Positions 42,134 to 51,818 of a DNA stretch of 64,000 nt are shown one piece after another (position 1 is the stretch's first letter; each line of letters begins with the position of its first letter). This DNA comes from Pseudescherichia sp032055545 (GTDB lineage Bacteria > Pseudomonadota > Gammaproteobacteria > Enterobacterales > Enterobacteriaceae). Under the pieces are notes generated by a model, which saw nothing but the letters and a program-made list of their open reading frames with translations, was not told where the DNA came from and did no database searches. The translations under genes were made by a program, and so were the position numbers. The DNA lies in the NCBI GenBank assembly GCA_032055545.1, contig DAMBQR010000013.1, forward strand, positions 1 through 64,000, given 5' to 3'.

Positions 42134-44830
42134 TTACATCTCCTCATATTCTGTTCTGGCGATCACTTCATCCTGAATAGGCTTGCCGATCTCACACCAG
42201 TACTGGGTGAAACCCGCTACGCGCACCATCAGCTCGCGGTAGTTCTCGGGATGCTGCTGGGCATCGCGCAGGGTGCGGGAGTCCACAATATTGTATTGAA
42301 TATGGAACCCGCCTTTACGCAGATAGCTGCGGGTAAGATCCAGCAGCTTGCGTGAACCCGCTGCACCGCGTACCGAGGTCGGGTGTAGCTTCAGGTTCAT
42401 CTGCGAGTTTTGCGACTGGCTGTGATCCCAGGTGGTAGCTGAGCTGAACAGAGCGTACGGACCGTTACGGTCGCTGCCCGGATAGGCGGACATCGAGCCG
42501 TCCGAGTAGGTGGTTCCGGCGAGACGACCGTCGGCGCTTGCCAGGGTGCACGCACCCTGCGGACCATGGGTAGAAACGGAGATCTGACAACCGTACATTT
42601 TTTTGCCGTACAGGGATTCAAACTGGCGGGCCATTGTGCAGAACCAGCTCTCGTAGGTTTGCAGCATCGCGTCGGCGTAGGGATCGTTATTGCCAAACTT
42701 CGGCGCATTCAGGCAGGCGGCGTGAATATCGTCATAGCGTCCGCTAAGGTCGATTTTACGCTGCTCGGCCATCGAGTAGTTGCCGCTCTCTTCCGCCGTC
42801 TCATAACCAAAGTTGTTGAGCAGCGCCTCTGTTAGCTCCGCAAGGGTATAGCGGCGATCGTCAAAGACCAGTTTTTTGATCGCCACTAGCGAGTTAACGG
42901 CGGTGATGGTTCCGCAACTTTCGATGTTGTAGGTCGCATTATAGCGATAGCCCATCTGGCCGATATGCTTGCCGTCGCGCAGGCAGTCTGGTTTGAGGAA
43001 AGAGTTCATAATGGACATGTTATTTTTACGCCAGATATCCATCTGAATATTATTGGCCTTCGCCACCACGTCACAGGTCATCTCATAGTAACGGGTGAAC
43101 TGCTCCCATACCTGGTCAAAGCTCACCAGCGGCAGATCGTGTGCGGGATAGACCTGGGTGCCGGTGCGGCGATCCAGCCCGTTAGTCAGTACCAGCTCAA
43201 GGATTTTCGGGTTGGCAAGGAAGTGAACCCCCGTGGCCGCCGTCTGGCCCGCACCGCCGGGTAGATCGTAACGTTTGCCGTTGAGGGTCAGCGGCAGGAA
43301 CGCGCCGGGAGAGGTCTCCAGGCAGCCGCCGATGGCAATAGCACGCGCTTCCGCAATATCCATTCCTTCCGCTGCGTACTGGCTGAGCAGGAACTGCATG
43401 CCAACCTGGTTGTTGACCCACGCCGGATAACCCGCGCCGGTTTTGGTACACTCAACGGCCTTCAGCAGAAAAGACTCTGGCACTTTCTCGTCGTAGAGCA
43501 CGGTTAGCGTCGGCTGGGTGGACTGGCAGCGAATGCCCGCTTCAAGAATGAGCTCCTCCAGCCGGTTGGCCGCCGAGGATCCATCCTTTTTCAGCCCCCC
43601 CAGCACCACGTTATTAAACGTGTTACCGGAGAGCACGCCGCCCACCACTCCGGTAGAGGCGAAGCAGTCTACGCAGGTAAGCTTAACGCGATGCAGCTCC
43701 AGTAACTCCAGCGCCTCATCTTCTGTGAGGCGGCCCGCGGCGATATCCTGTTCAAACCACGGCCAGAGGATCTGTCCAAGACGCCCCGGCGACATGCCTG
43801 ACGCGGCATCTTCATTGAGCATCGCCAGATGCATGGTGTAGGAGAGCTGCATCGCCTCGCGGAAGGTGCGCGGCTGGTGGTGGGCGATCCATGCCAGGCA
43901 GTCGGCGACGTCGAGATACTCATCACGCTGCTGTTTATCCGGGGTAAGCGCGGCGAGCTCACGGGCATGGTGCTCATAGTTGTGGATCCACGCCTGAAGA
44001 CCCTCGATGATAATGCGTACCGCATCGTAGTAGTAGAGACGATCCATGCCGGTGATACCGTCTCCGCCCGCACTCCCCGCGACCCGATCGCGCTGCTCAA
44101 GGGCAATTGCGCGAATGCCATCCAGCCCGTACTGTAGCGGATAGTAGTAGTTCACCACTTCACGGCCCTGCGGAATGGTATAGCCCGAGTCGAACATGCA
44201 GATGACGGACTTCATGATCTCCTCTTTCATCTGATAGTCTGGAACGCGCATCTCATATTTATGCCCCAGCGCCTCGACCGAACGTCCCTCCCAGGATTTA
44301 GCCAGCGCGATGAGCGTAGTGGTCTCTTCTGCGCGAATGCCAAATTTCCCGGCGATAGAGACGATATTGCCGCTGCTCTGGGTGACGTTACCGCCGCCGC
44401 CGCCAAAGTGCGACAGCTTGCCGGCGCTGTCGCTACCGGTATCTGTCCGGGTGGTAAGCTCGTCGGCATTAGCAAGAAAGAAGCTTTCCGACAGCCATGG
44501 CATAGGAAAGGAGCCACGGTAGTAGGCGGTTTTCTGCATCACCAGCTTTTCACCCGGAAAGATATTGGGCGTCAGGTGGGAGAAGGCGCACTTCAGCGCC
44601 TCCGCCCGGCGCACAATGGTCACGTCGTCCGCCAGTTCGTCCCACTTACGGGTGTACCAGTAGGGAAATTCGGTATCCACGGAAGAGAGCGTGCGGAAAT
44701 AGATATCGCGTAGCTTTTTCGCGCGGGGATGGGGTGAGTCTTTTAAGGTATGTTCATCGGACAGGATTGAATTAACATCAGGCAAAACAATGCCACGCTG
44801 CTGAAGTATGGCAACTTTTTCGGAATTCAT
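42134..44830 (-). CDS. hpdB: 4-hydroxyphenylacetate decarboxylase large subunit (glycyl radical)
   Basis: An 898-aa glycyl-radical enzyme that converts 4-hydroxyphenylacetate to p-cresol and CO2. The catalytic Cys503-Leu-Glu505 in GGCLETSPGAF and the radical site Gly873 in RVAGFTQYW are at the same numbers as in the Clostridium scatologenes enzyme. The first gene of the operon hpdB-hpdC-hpdA. The Cys-x-Glu pair separates it from pyruvate formate-lyase (Cys-Cys) and diol dehydratases. The fermentation of tyrosine to p-cresol is best known from clostridia, so transfer is plausible. A phenylacetate-decarboxylase activity is less likely because HpdC is present. Confidence 0.92.
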   Translation of the reverse strand: MNSEKVAILQQRGIVLPDVNSILSDEHTLKDSPHPRAKKLRDIYFRTLSSVDTEFPYWYTRKWDELADDVTIVRRAEALKCAFSHLTPNIFPGEKLVMQKTAYYRGSFPMPWLSESFFLANADELTTRTDTGSDSAGKLSHFGGGGGNVTQSSGNIVSIAGKFGIRAEETTTLIALAKSWEGRSVEALGHKYEMRVPDYQMKEEIMKSVICMFDSGYTIPQGREVVNYYYPLQYGLDGIRAIALEQRDRVAGSAGGDGITGMDRLYYYDAVRIIIEGLQAWIHNYEHHARELAALTPDKQQRDEYLDVADCLAWIAHHQPRTFREAMQLSYTMHLAMLNEDAASGMSPGRLGQILWPWFEQDIAAGRLTEDEALELLELHRVKLTCVDCFASTGVVGGVLSGNTFNNVVLGGLKKDGSSAANRLEELILEAGIRCQSTQPTLTVLYDEKVPESFLLKAVECTKTGAGYPAWVNNQVGMQFLLSQYAAEGMDIAEARAIAIGGCLETSPGAFLPLTLNGKRYDLPGGAGQTAATGVHFLANPKILELVLTNGLDRRTGTQVYPAHDLPLVSFDQVWEQFTRYYEMTCDVVAKANNIQMDIWRKNNMSIMNSFLKPDCLRDGKHIGQMGYRYNATYNIESCGTITAVNSLVAIKKLVFDDRRYTLAELTEALLNNFGYETAEESGNYSMAEQRKIDLSGRYDDIHAACLNAPKFGNNDPYADAMLQTYESWFCTMARQFESLYGKKMYGCQISVSTHGPQGACTLASADGRLAGTTYSDGSMSAYPGSDRNGPYALFSSATTWDHSQSQNSQMNLKLHPTSVRGAAGSRKLLDLTRSYLRKGGFHIQYNIVDSRTLRDAQQHPENYRELMVRVAGFTQYWCEIGKPIQDEVIARTEYEEM

Positions 44831-45303
44831 GGTGTTAGAGCCTTCTAAACTAGTTGGTCATCTGACCGTCGTCCCTCGTAATATTCCCTCAGTCTATTTA
44901 TAAAAATAGCCTGCTAATAATCTACACCCTGTAGTATCTGCATTAAAGCGTCACCGTGCAAAATTTTGCTTAATATCAATAATTTAATTAAACATGAAGC
45001 GTTACGTATCCGTAAATTATTATGATTGGCATTCTCATTTAAAAATTTATCGTGCGCGCTATTTTGAGCGTAAATCATGATAGGCAGCGCTATTTTTTAT
45101 GCTAAAAGCGCGCTGGGATTAATCTTAAAAAAATAAGCTAACGTTTAATACTTCTGATGGTTTTTAGTTATGAGCTAGGCTTATAAGCTGCACGGTAAAA
45201 TTAAATTATATCGATATTTAATGTTTATTCGTGAAAATTTATTTATTCACAGATCTGCGGGTAATTAGCCTGCTGAAAAGTAAATAATTACTGGAGTGAG
45301 CTT
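44831..45303. other. divergent regulatory region, hpdB / Mn catalase
   Basis: 473 AT-rich bases between two divergent genes. A 12-bp palindrome GCAAAATTTTGC is at 44958-44969. I saw no FNR-type TTGAT-N4-ATCAA site despite the anaerobic enzyme, and no regulator gene. Confidence 0.5.
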
Positions 45304-46200
45304 ATGTTCAGACATGTAAAGCAATTACAGTACACTGTACGCGTTGCCGAGCCTAACCCAGGGTTGGCGAATCTCCTTCTAGAGCAGTTTGGTGGTCCAC
45401 AGGGTGAACTGGCCGCCGCCTGCCGCTACTTTACCCAGGGGCTGGGAGATGACGATCCGGGCCGTAAAGATATGCTGATGGACATCGCTACTGAAGAGCT
45501 AAGCCACCTCGAAATCATCGGCTCTCTGGTAGGGATGCTCAACAAGGGCGCGAAAGGCGACCTGGCGGAAGGCACCGAGCAAGAAGCCGATCTTTATCGT
45601 AAAATCACCGGTAACGGCAATGACAGCCATCTGACTGCGCTGCTGTACGGTGGTGGCCCGTCGCTGACCAACTCCGCAGGCGTGCCGTGGACGGCAGCCT
45701 ACATTGACACCATCGGTGAAGTAACCGCTGACCTGCGCTCTAACATTGCCGCAGAAGCGCGGGCAAAAATCATCTATGAGCGCCTGATCAACATGACCGA
45801 CGATCCGGGCGTGAAAGATGCGCTTGGCTTCCTGATGACCCGCGAAGTGGCGCACCAGATCTCCTTTGAAAAAGCGCTTTACTCGATCCGCAATAACTTC
45901 CCGCCAGGAAAACTGCCGCCGATCGAACAGTACGCTACCACCTACTTCGATATGTCTGAAGGTGGTGAAGTGCGCGGCAGCTGGAACTCAGACGAGAACT
46001 TTGAGTACGTAACTAACCCACCGCCGGCCGTTGACGGTGGCGATGGCATGGCCAGCGTTAATTTACCAGGGCCGCAGCAGGCGAACCTGGACGCGCTGAA
46101 GCTGCGTACCGCATCTGACCCGTCGGTAAACCCGGTTACCGGTACCGATCTGGGCTCGGTTCCGCCGATTGAGAACGAGACCGCTAAAAAAGCGCCGTAA
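45304..46200 (+). CDS. katN: manganese catalase (KatN-like)
   Basis: A 298-aa non-haem, dimanganese catalase that breaks down hydrogen peroxide. Metal ligands are expected in GPQGELAAACRYF, ATEELSHLEIIG, IAAEARAKIIYERL and TREVAHQISF, giving the Glu/His set of a ferritin-like four-helix bundle. Family size is about 290 aa. GGAG lies seven bases before the ATG. It stands alone, ends at a strong terminator and is probably a stationary-phase function as in Salmonella (known of the family, not shown here). Confidence 0.93.
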   Translation: MFRHVKQLQYTVRVAEPNPGLANLLLEQFGGPQGELAAACRYFTQGLGDDDPGRKDMLMDIATEELSHLEIIGSLVGMLNKGAKGDLAEGTEQEADLYRKITGNGNDSHLTALLYGGGPSLTNSAGVPWTAAYIDTIGEVTADLRSNIAAEARAKIIYERLINMTDDPGVKDALGFLMTREVAHQISFEKALYSIRNNFPPGKLPPIEQYATTYFDMSEGGEVRGSWNSDENFEYVTNPPPAVDGGDGMASVNLPGPQQANLDALKLRTASDPSVNPVTGTDLGSVPPIENETAKKAP

Positions 46201-46215
46201 TCATCGGTAAGTCAT

Positions 46216-46249
46216 AAAAAACCCGGAAGCGAATGCTCCGGGTTTTTTT
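46216..46249. terminator. bidirectional terminator
   Basis: AAAAAACCCGG and CCGGGTTTTTT frame a short loop between convergent genes, 15 bases after the catalase stop. T-runs exist on both strands. Confidence 0.9.
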
Positions 46250-46255
46250 ATGGTT

Positions 46256-49200
46256 TTACGCGCCCGCCCCACGTCGGCTGACGCTGTTCTTCACCTTCTC
46301 AGCGGCATTTTTTCCGGCAATAAACGCATGATCGGAGTTGTAGTACTCCCACTCGCTATAGCGGCCTGCCAGCACGATATCCTGGGTCAGCAGCCACTGG
46401 CGTACCGTCTCGACGTTTTTTGACCGCTCGTGGTCATAAACCACATAGGCATAGGGAATATCCAGCTGGTTGGCCACCAGTACCTCATCTTCCGCCGTAA
46501 AGATACCAATCTCAATGCACTCGGCAATACAACGATCGATGAGCGCCTGGCCATCCACCGGCAGCGGCTTATGCTCGGAGTAGGTGATCTCACAGGTCAG
46601 GCCGCAGCCGCCCGGTGGATTACACTCGGGGCTGGTATTACCCTGTACAAAGATACGATGGAAAATGGTGTCGCCAGCGAAGTAGATCCAGTGCTTATCG
46701 GTGAGGTCCGCCCGCCCGATGCCGAGGTTTACGCAGCGTACCGAGACATGATGCAGCCCGTTCGCCGCCGCAATCACTTCATCCGGCGCCTCATCGCCAA
46801 TGATACGAATCAACTCCGGCAGGGGCATGGTGCTAATCAGCTGCTCATAATGGAACTGTCTGCCGTCGGCGAGAACCGCGATATGCTGATTCGCCAGGAT
46901 ATGAGTAATTTCGCTGCGGGTCTCCACCGCGCTTTTGATATGCGGTAGAAAACCCGACATCAGCGCCTGGAAGCCGCCCTTCAGCGGATAGCCAAAGCGG
47001 GCGTTAGGTCCCATCGGCTTGCCGACCGGCTCTACCGCGCCTTCAACGATCTGGGCCAGATCCGGCAGCGGCACGCGCCCGCCAAGCCAGGAGGTCTCCA
47101 TCTCGGCGAGGGGGACGGTCCACAGCTTCTGGTTATAGGGGATGGCAAAATGCCTGGCGATACCTGCGCCCCAGACCTGGTAGATAAAGCGCTCGAAATT
47201 CTCCGGTGGCTCCTGGGCCGTATTGCTGTACTTGGCTTCAATCGCGCCGAGAATGCACTCTTTGATGGTCTCTGTCGGCAGACCATACAGTGCCCCCTGG
47301 AACGGATAGCGCGTGTAGACGCCATCGGTGTAGATCCAGGCCTCGCGCATCTGCCAGTGCAGGTTGTCACCCAGCAGCATGTCATACAGCTCCAGCACAT
47401 AGGGATCGTTCGAGAACATGATGTGCCCGGCGTAGTCGAAGGTAAAACCGCCATCTTCAATGGAGCGGCACCAGCCGCCGACGCTCTCGTTGCGCTCCAG
47501 CAAAACCGCCTGCGAGCCGTAGTGATACGCCGCACTCAGGCCTGTAGGGCCGCCGCCGAGGATCAGGCAGCGGGCAGGGATAGCGTTTTCGCTGCGGGTG
47601 GGTTTGAGCTTCAGCGCCGTGTTTTTACGTGCTGCGTCGTTGGCCGCCTGTACGGCAGGCGTCGCCACGCGTTGCAGAGCCGATTTTGCCAGCTCTTTCT
47701 CAATCAGGCCGTGCATGGCCTGCACCGTGACCTCCCAGGAGGTACCGTCAACGATCCGTTTCATCTCACGCTGCATCGTCTGTCTGGCTTCGGGCGTCAG
47801 GGCAAGCATCTTTTCGCAGGCGCGCACAAAGCCCGCACGATCGTAGCCGATGGCGACAACATGCTTATAGGGTTGTACCACGTCGGCAATCGCCGTGCTA
47901 ACCACTGGCAGCAGCGCGGCCATATACTCAAGCACCTTAGTGGGGCTGATGAAGCGCGTTGAGGCGTTAAGGGCAAACGGCATCAGGCAGATATCCCACC
48001 CGGCCATAAACTGGGGCAGAGCCTGGTAGGGCTGCATGCCGAGATAGTGAATATTGGGGCGCTGGGGCAGGGTAGCCGGATCGATTTTAACCACCGGGCC
48101 GACCATAATGATCTGCCACTCCGGATGGGCATCGGCAAGCGTTGCCAGCAGGTCGAGATCCATCCGCTCATCAATAACGCCGTAGTAACCCAGCCGCGGG
48201 TGAGGCAGATCCTGGATCAGCGGATGATAGTTGTTGCGGTCAAGTGCCTGCTCAAAGTGGATAGCATCTACGCTGCTGGTGAAACAGTGGATATTGTTAT
48301 GTCGCCCCGATTTTGCTGCATAGAGGCTGGGTCCGCCGGTAAAGACCAGGTCGGCCCGGTTGAGCAGGGCGGATTCACGCTGCAGAAGCTGCCTGGGTGC
48401 GTTTTCAAACGCGGCCAGCTCATCCATGCAGTCGTAGATTACCAGCGAAGGGTTAAAGACCGCCAGCAGCGGCAGCGCCATGGGCGTATAGAACCAGACC
48501 AGCGGCGACTCATTTTCATCAACAATATCCGCGAGCAGCGGCTGAAGCCAGGCTATCTGGCTATCATGAAAGCCATGCACCTGAAGCGGCGTATGCGGTT
48601 TTATCACGGTCACATTGGGCGCAGGGTGCGTCAGGCTTAAGCTGGCGGGCGGAGGCGCGAACGTGGGCTCTTCAATAAAGTAGATCTGGTAGTGCTTCGC
48701 CAGCCGGGTCAGGAGGTGCTGCGGGCGCTGAAAGACAAAGTCCCAGCGCAGATGGCTAAAGATATACAGTTTTTTCATAGGGTCGCTACTATTCTTAGCG
48801 TCATTCAGATCGCATAGTCGGGATTGGAACAGACCCAGTGTGTGCTGCGCCTTTTGCAAAGCGGCGGCATAAACAGGATCAAGTATGCGTGCCAGTGGGT
48901 CCGTGCCCTGATGGTCAAGTTCCCATAGTCCGCTGCGATGCCAACGGCTCAAATCCTCCCAGTCGGGCCGATCGATGGCGGGATAAAGACATACCCCATG
49001 TAGCTCGACGCCTGCCAACTGCGCCTGGGCTACCTCTGCCGCTATCTGGCTTATCCATGCCCCGCGTCCGCTGCCAACGTGGCTGGTCTCAGCCAGCAGG
49101 ATCGGGCGCTCATAGCGGCGGTAAAGCGTTTGTAACATGTGGCTAAGGGGAACTCGCCGGGGATCGCCAAGATGCCACCACAGGCGCGCGTTGCTGCCGC

Positions 49201-49957
49201 TCTCCCACTGGTTATCGTGATAGTAGTTCGCACCAATAAGATCGAGGTAACGGGGTGCCCCGCCCAGCTCCGGTTCTATTCTTCCCGAGAGCATGTCCCA
49301 GGTTTGATACTGCGAATTGTAATGGCCTGCCGTAGCGGCCAGCGATTCCGGACTCTCGTCCGGCGCGACCAGATGAATAATCGGGTCGCAGTGTAAAATG
49401 CGTGCACGAGGATCGGCATCCCAGATAGCGTCACAGGCTGCAATCGTTGCGCGTACCAGCTGGCGTTTGCTCTCCTCTCCGGTAGCTATGACCGGTGGCG
49501 CAGAGCAGCGGAAAAACCCTACCGACAGGCCCCAGCTGGTAAAGGAGATCTCATTGACCGGCGAGTAGACGGGCGAAGAGTCGTACCAGGGGGCTAAAAA
49601 ACGGGCCAGCGCCCCGCAGAGCCGCGCAAAGCGAGGTACAAAATCGGCTGAAAAAATATCGGTATCGTCCGGCCAGCCGTAGTGACAGATCGTCCAGCAG
49701 ATTTGTACTCCGGCCTCGTTTGCGGCCTGCATCTTTTCGACAACGGATGAAAAATCATAGCCGTCAGGCTGCTCAACGAGACGCCAGCCTACGCTCTCCC
49801 GTACCGTTGAAATATTTAACTTCTTTAATGAAATATAATCGTTTAGTACTCTGGCGTTGTGCCCGGTAATGTCGTTCATTGAGAGCGGCATACCTTGACC
49901 GTTACGGTGATCGGCGCCCTCGTAACCCCCCTGCCAAAAGCTGTCAAATATCGGCAT
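46256..49957 (-). CDS. glycosidase - glycosyltransferase - FAD oxidoreductase fusion
   Basis: A 1233-aa protein with three enzyme-like parts. Residues 1-385: clan-A glycoside hydrolase, acid/base Glu136 in PVNEISF and nucleophile Glu290 in LAETSHVG. Residues 394-775: GT-B glycosyltransferase (starting MKKLYIFSHLRWDFVFQRPQ). Residues about 780-1225: FAD-binding UDP-galactopyranose-mutase-like domain, with ILGGGPTGLSAAYHYG and ERNESVGGWCRS. Start at 49957 (GGAGAG upstream). No transporter or other sugar gene is beside it, so the product is unknown. A frameshift-free reading through both junctions argues for a genuine fusion. Confidence 0.85.
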   Translation of the reverse strand: MPIFDSFWQGGYEGADHRNGQGMPLSMNDITGHNARVLNDYISLKKLNISTVRESVGWRLVEQPDGYDFSSVVEKMQAANEAGVQICWTICHYGWPDDTDIFSADFVPRFARLCGALARFLAPWYDSSPVYSPVNEISFTSWGLSVGFFRCSAPPVIATGEESKRQLVRATIAACDAIWDADPRARILHCDPIIHLVAPDESPESLAATAGHYNSQYQTWDMLSGRIEPELGGAPRYLDLIGANYYHDNQWESGSNARLWWHLGDPRRVPLSHMLQTLYRRYERPILLAETSHVGSGRGAWISQIAAEVAQAQLAGVELHGVCLYPAIDRPDWEDLSRWHRSGLWELDHQGTDPLARILDPVYAAALQKAQHTLGLFQSRLCDLNDAKNSSDPMKKLYIFSHLRWDFVFQRPQHLLTRLAKHYQIYFIEEPTFAPPPASLSLTHPAPNVTVIKPHTPLQVHGFHDSQIAWLQPLLADIVDENESPLVWFYTPMALPLLAVFNPSLVIYDCMDELAAFENAPRQLLQRESALLNRADLVFTGGPSLYAAKSGRHNNIHCFTSSVDAIHFEQALDRNNYHPLIQDLPHPRLGYYGVIDERMDLDLLATLADAHPEWQIIMVGPVVKIDPATLPQRPNIHYLGMQPYQALPQFMAGWDICLMPFALNASTRFISPTKVLEYMAALLPVVSTAIADVVQPYKHVVAIGYDRAGFVRACEKMLALTPEARQTMQREMKRIVDGTSWEVTVQAMHGLIEKELAKSALQRVATPAVQAANDAARKNTALKLKPTRSENAIPARCLILGGGPTGLSAAYHYGSQAVLLERNESVGGWCRSIEDGGFTFDYAGHIMFSNDPYVLELYDMLLGDNLHWQMREAWIYTDGVYTRYPFQGALYGLPTETIKECILGAIEAKYSNTAQEPPENFERFIYQVWGAGIARHFAIPYNQKLWTVPLAEMETSWLGGRVPLPDLAQIVEGAVEPVGKPMGPNARFGYPLKGGFQALMSGFLPHIKSAVETRSEITHILANQHIAVLADGRQFHYEQLISTMPLPELIRIIGDEAPDEVIAAANGLHHVSVRCVNLGIGRADLTDKHWIYFAGDTIFHRIFVQGNTSPECNPPGGCGLTCEITYSEHKPLPVDGQALIDRCIAECIEIGIFTAEDEVLVANQLDIPYAYVVYDHERSKNVETVRQWLLTQDIVLAGRYSEWEYYNSDHAFIAGKNAAEKVKNSVSRRGAGA

Positions 49958-50383
49958 CCCGTTCTCTCCTGCGTTGTTATTTTTTGTGATCCGTAACAAG
50001 CGAATATCAATTTTTATAACGGGCAGCGCAATTTACCGAAGCGGCAGCGGTTAGAACTTTAAGAAATTTAAGCGTATATCCAAGGGGTTAGATTTTCCCT
50101 CATGCCTTTGCATGAGCAATTTTTAATGGAAACAGAGCCATAGATATATTTTGTTAATTTTGGTTAAGTATAGTGCTGGCAACCCCTTTTTCCAGTTGAG
50201 TATTGCTAAAGAGTGATGAAAATTTATTAGAGTTGTTTATATATGAAGTGCGCTATCAATAAAAAGTATGAGTTTTAGAGTGAATAAATACTCAATTAAA
50301 AAATAACTATAGTTTTCAACGCGGCTGCCGTTAATAATGAGATCTTAACGCCTTTCAAGACCCTCTCTTTCGGGACGTAAACA
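49958..50383. other. AT-rich divergent spacer
   Basis: About 425 bases between divergent genes. I see nothing beyond AT-rich sequence that would hold promoters. Confidence 0.4.
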
Positions 50384-51289
50384 ATGAAAGATAACGGCAG
50401 TACAAAATATGATTTGCTCATTGAGCGCCTGTGCGAAACCTTTGGCGCGCTCTATCAGGGCGTCACCATTGATAAAACCTGGCTTTGCGAGCGGTTTGGC
50501 ATTGCGGAGCGAACGGCCTACCGGGATCTCGCCAGACTTGCCCATGTGCTGGACGAAGTATCCAGCGGACGTTTTAAGCTGACGGCGAACCTGCTGCCCT
50601 CCCTCCATACGGGCCATCTTGCAGAGTTTGCTAACTTTGCCGGGGTTGCGCACCTTTTTCCGCATCATGATGGGCAGTCCCTGCGTAAGCGCATGAACAG
50701 CGGCGACAATATTGCCATTCATGGTGCCAGCAGCCGGGAAAATCAGCAGTACGGCGAGCTGATGAATAGCCTCGACAGGGCGATTACCGCCCGTACCGAA
50801 ATCACCTGCTTTTACCGGGAAAAACCCCGCCGCCTGCAGCCGTATCGGCTCATTAACCACTATGGCCTTTGGTATCTGGCAGCGGCAGAGCAGGGCTGCC
50901 TGAAGTCGTTCGAGCTGGCGCGCATTGCAGAGTTTACCCCCACGCAGCGCGCTTTCGAGCCGGATGCCAGCGTCATGGAGGAGCTTGATACCACGCCCGG
51001 CATCCGCTTTGGCAAAAGGACCGACGTGACGCTGCATGTCTCTGCCCATGCGGCTACGTTCGTGACCCGCCGGCCGCTCTTTCCTGCCCAGCGCCTGCTG
51101 GAGGAGCATCAGGATGGAAGCATCACCATAACCACGGCGATCAGCGACAGGAACACGCTTTTTCGCTGGTTACGCTACTGGCTACCTGACATCCGTATTC
51201 TTGCTCCGGTAGCGCTGAGCGCCGCTTTTATGCAGGATCTGCAGGCGCGCTGCGAGCCGACTACCAGCGAACAGCCGCAAGACGCCTAA
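50384..51289 (+). CDS. WYL-domain transcriptional regulator
   Basis: A 301-aa protein with an N-terminal helix-turn-helix (TWLCERFGIAERTAYRDLAR) and a WYL domain (YRLINHYGLWYLAA), then a C-terminal WCX-type part. WYL proteins sense ligands or nucleic acids and often control defence or stress genes. Its stop overlaps that of symE by four bases. Target unknown; the divergent fusion gene is one option. Confidence 0.88.
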   Translation: MKDNGSTKYDLLIERLCETFGALYQGVTIDKTWLCERFGIAERTAYRDLARLAHVLDEVSSGRFKLTANLLPSLHTGHLAEFANFAGVAHLFPHHDGQSLRKRMNSGDNIAIHGASSRENQQYGELMNSLDRAITARTEITCFYREKPRRLQPYRLINHYGLWYLAAAEQGCLKSFELARIAEFTPTQRAFEPDASVMEELDTTPGIRFGKRTDVTLHVSAHAATFVTRRPLFPAQRLLEEHQDGSITITTAISDRNTLFRWLRYWLPDIRILAPVALSAAFMQDLQARCEPTTSEQPQDA

Positions 51290-51612
51290 TTTACCCGTTT
51301 CTTCGCTGCGACCAGGTCGATGTAGTCCTGCACCTGGCGCTGCTTGCGGGGGGAAAGCTTGCTGATTTTCCGCACCGAACGAACCAGCTCCTCTTCTACG
51401 GGTTTAGCGATCAGCACAATACAGCCATTCAGCACCCGGACGTCCATCTCCGTGCCGGTTGAGAAACCGGCTTCTTCCAGCCATTGGCCCTTTATGGCGA
51501 TGGCAGGCACATGAGCATGGTCGTGAAAGCGTGTCGCATAGCTGACGGTTAAACGGCGTTGCGTAATGGGATCTACAAGCCCATCTTTATCAAGATAATG
51601 TTCATCTGCCAT
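51286..51612 (-). CDS. symE: SymE-like toxin
   Basis: A 108-aa protein homologous to E. coli SymE, an SOS-induced type I toxin with an AbrB-like fold: PAIAIKGQWLEEAGFSTGT, then GCIVLIAKP and the SPRKQRQVQDYI tail. AAGGAG lies eight bases before the ATG. A perfect LexA box is about 50 bp upstream. In E. coli an antisense RNA (symR) covers the 5' end; I could not place its promoter here. Confidence 0.88.
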   Translation of the reverse strand: MADEHYLDKDGLVDPITQRRLTVSYATRFHDHAHVPAIAIKGQWLEEAGFSTGTEMDVRVLNGCIVLIAKPVEEELVRSVRKISKLSPRKQRQVQDYIDLVAAKKRVN

Positions 51613-51659
51613 GGTAACGGCTCCTTAAAGAGACAAAGGCGATACGCCGAAAGAGAATC

Positions 51660-51677
51660 ACTGTCATTATATACAGT
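51660..51677. promoter_or_regulatory. LexA box of symE
   Basis: ACTGTCATTATATACAGT is an 18-bp site with CTGT-N8-ACAG and symmetric flanks, matching the enterobacterial SOS box. It lies 48 bases upstream of the symE start. Confidence 0.88.
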
Positions 51678-51818
51678 GCTTTTCTACTGGCTATTTAGAA
51701 AAACTCAAAGCGCTATTTAGAAATAGTGGGTTCGCCAGACTCTTGACCCATGACAAGGCGGCGATGATAACCACTTCCTTATAATCAGGGCCGTTTGTCC
51801 TCTCTCTGGTGTGAACCT

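Noticed and set aside
47150..47962. 270-aa antisense ORF within the fusion gene
   Set aside because: Overlaps the conserved transferase and flavoprotein domains; codon pattern is that of the other strand.
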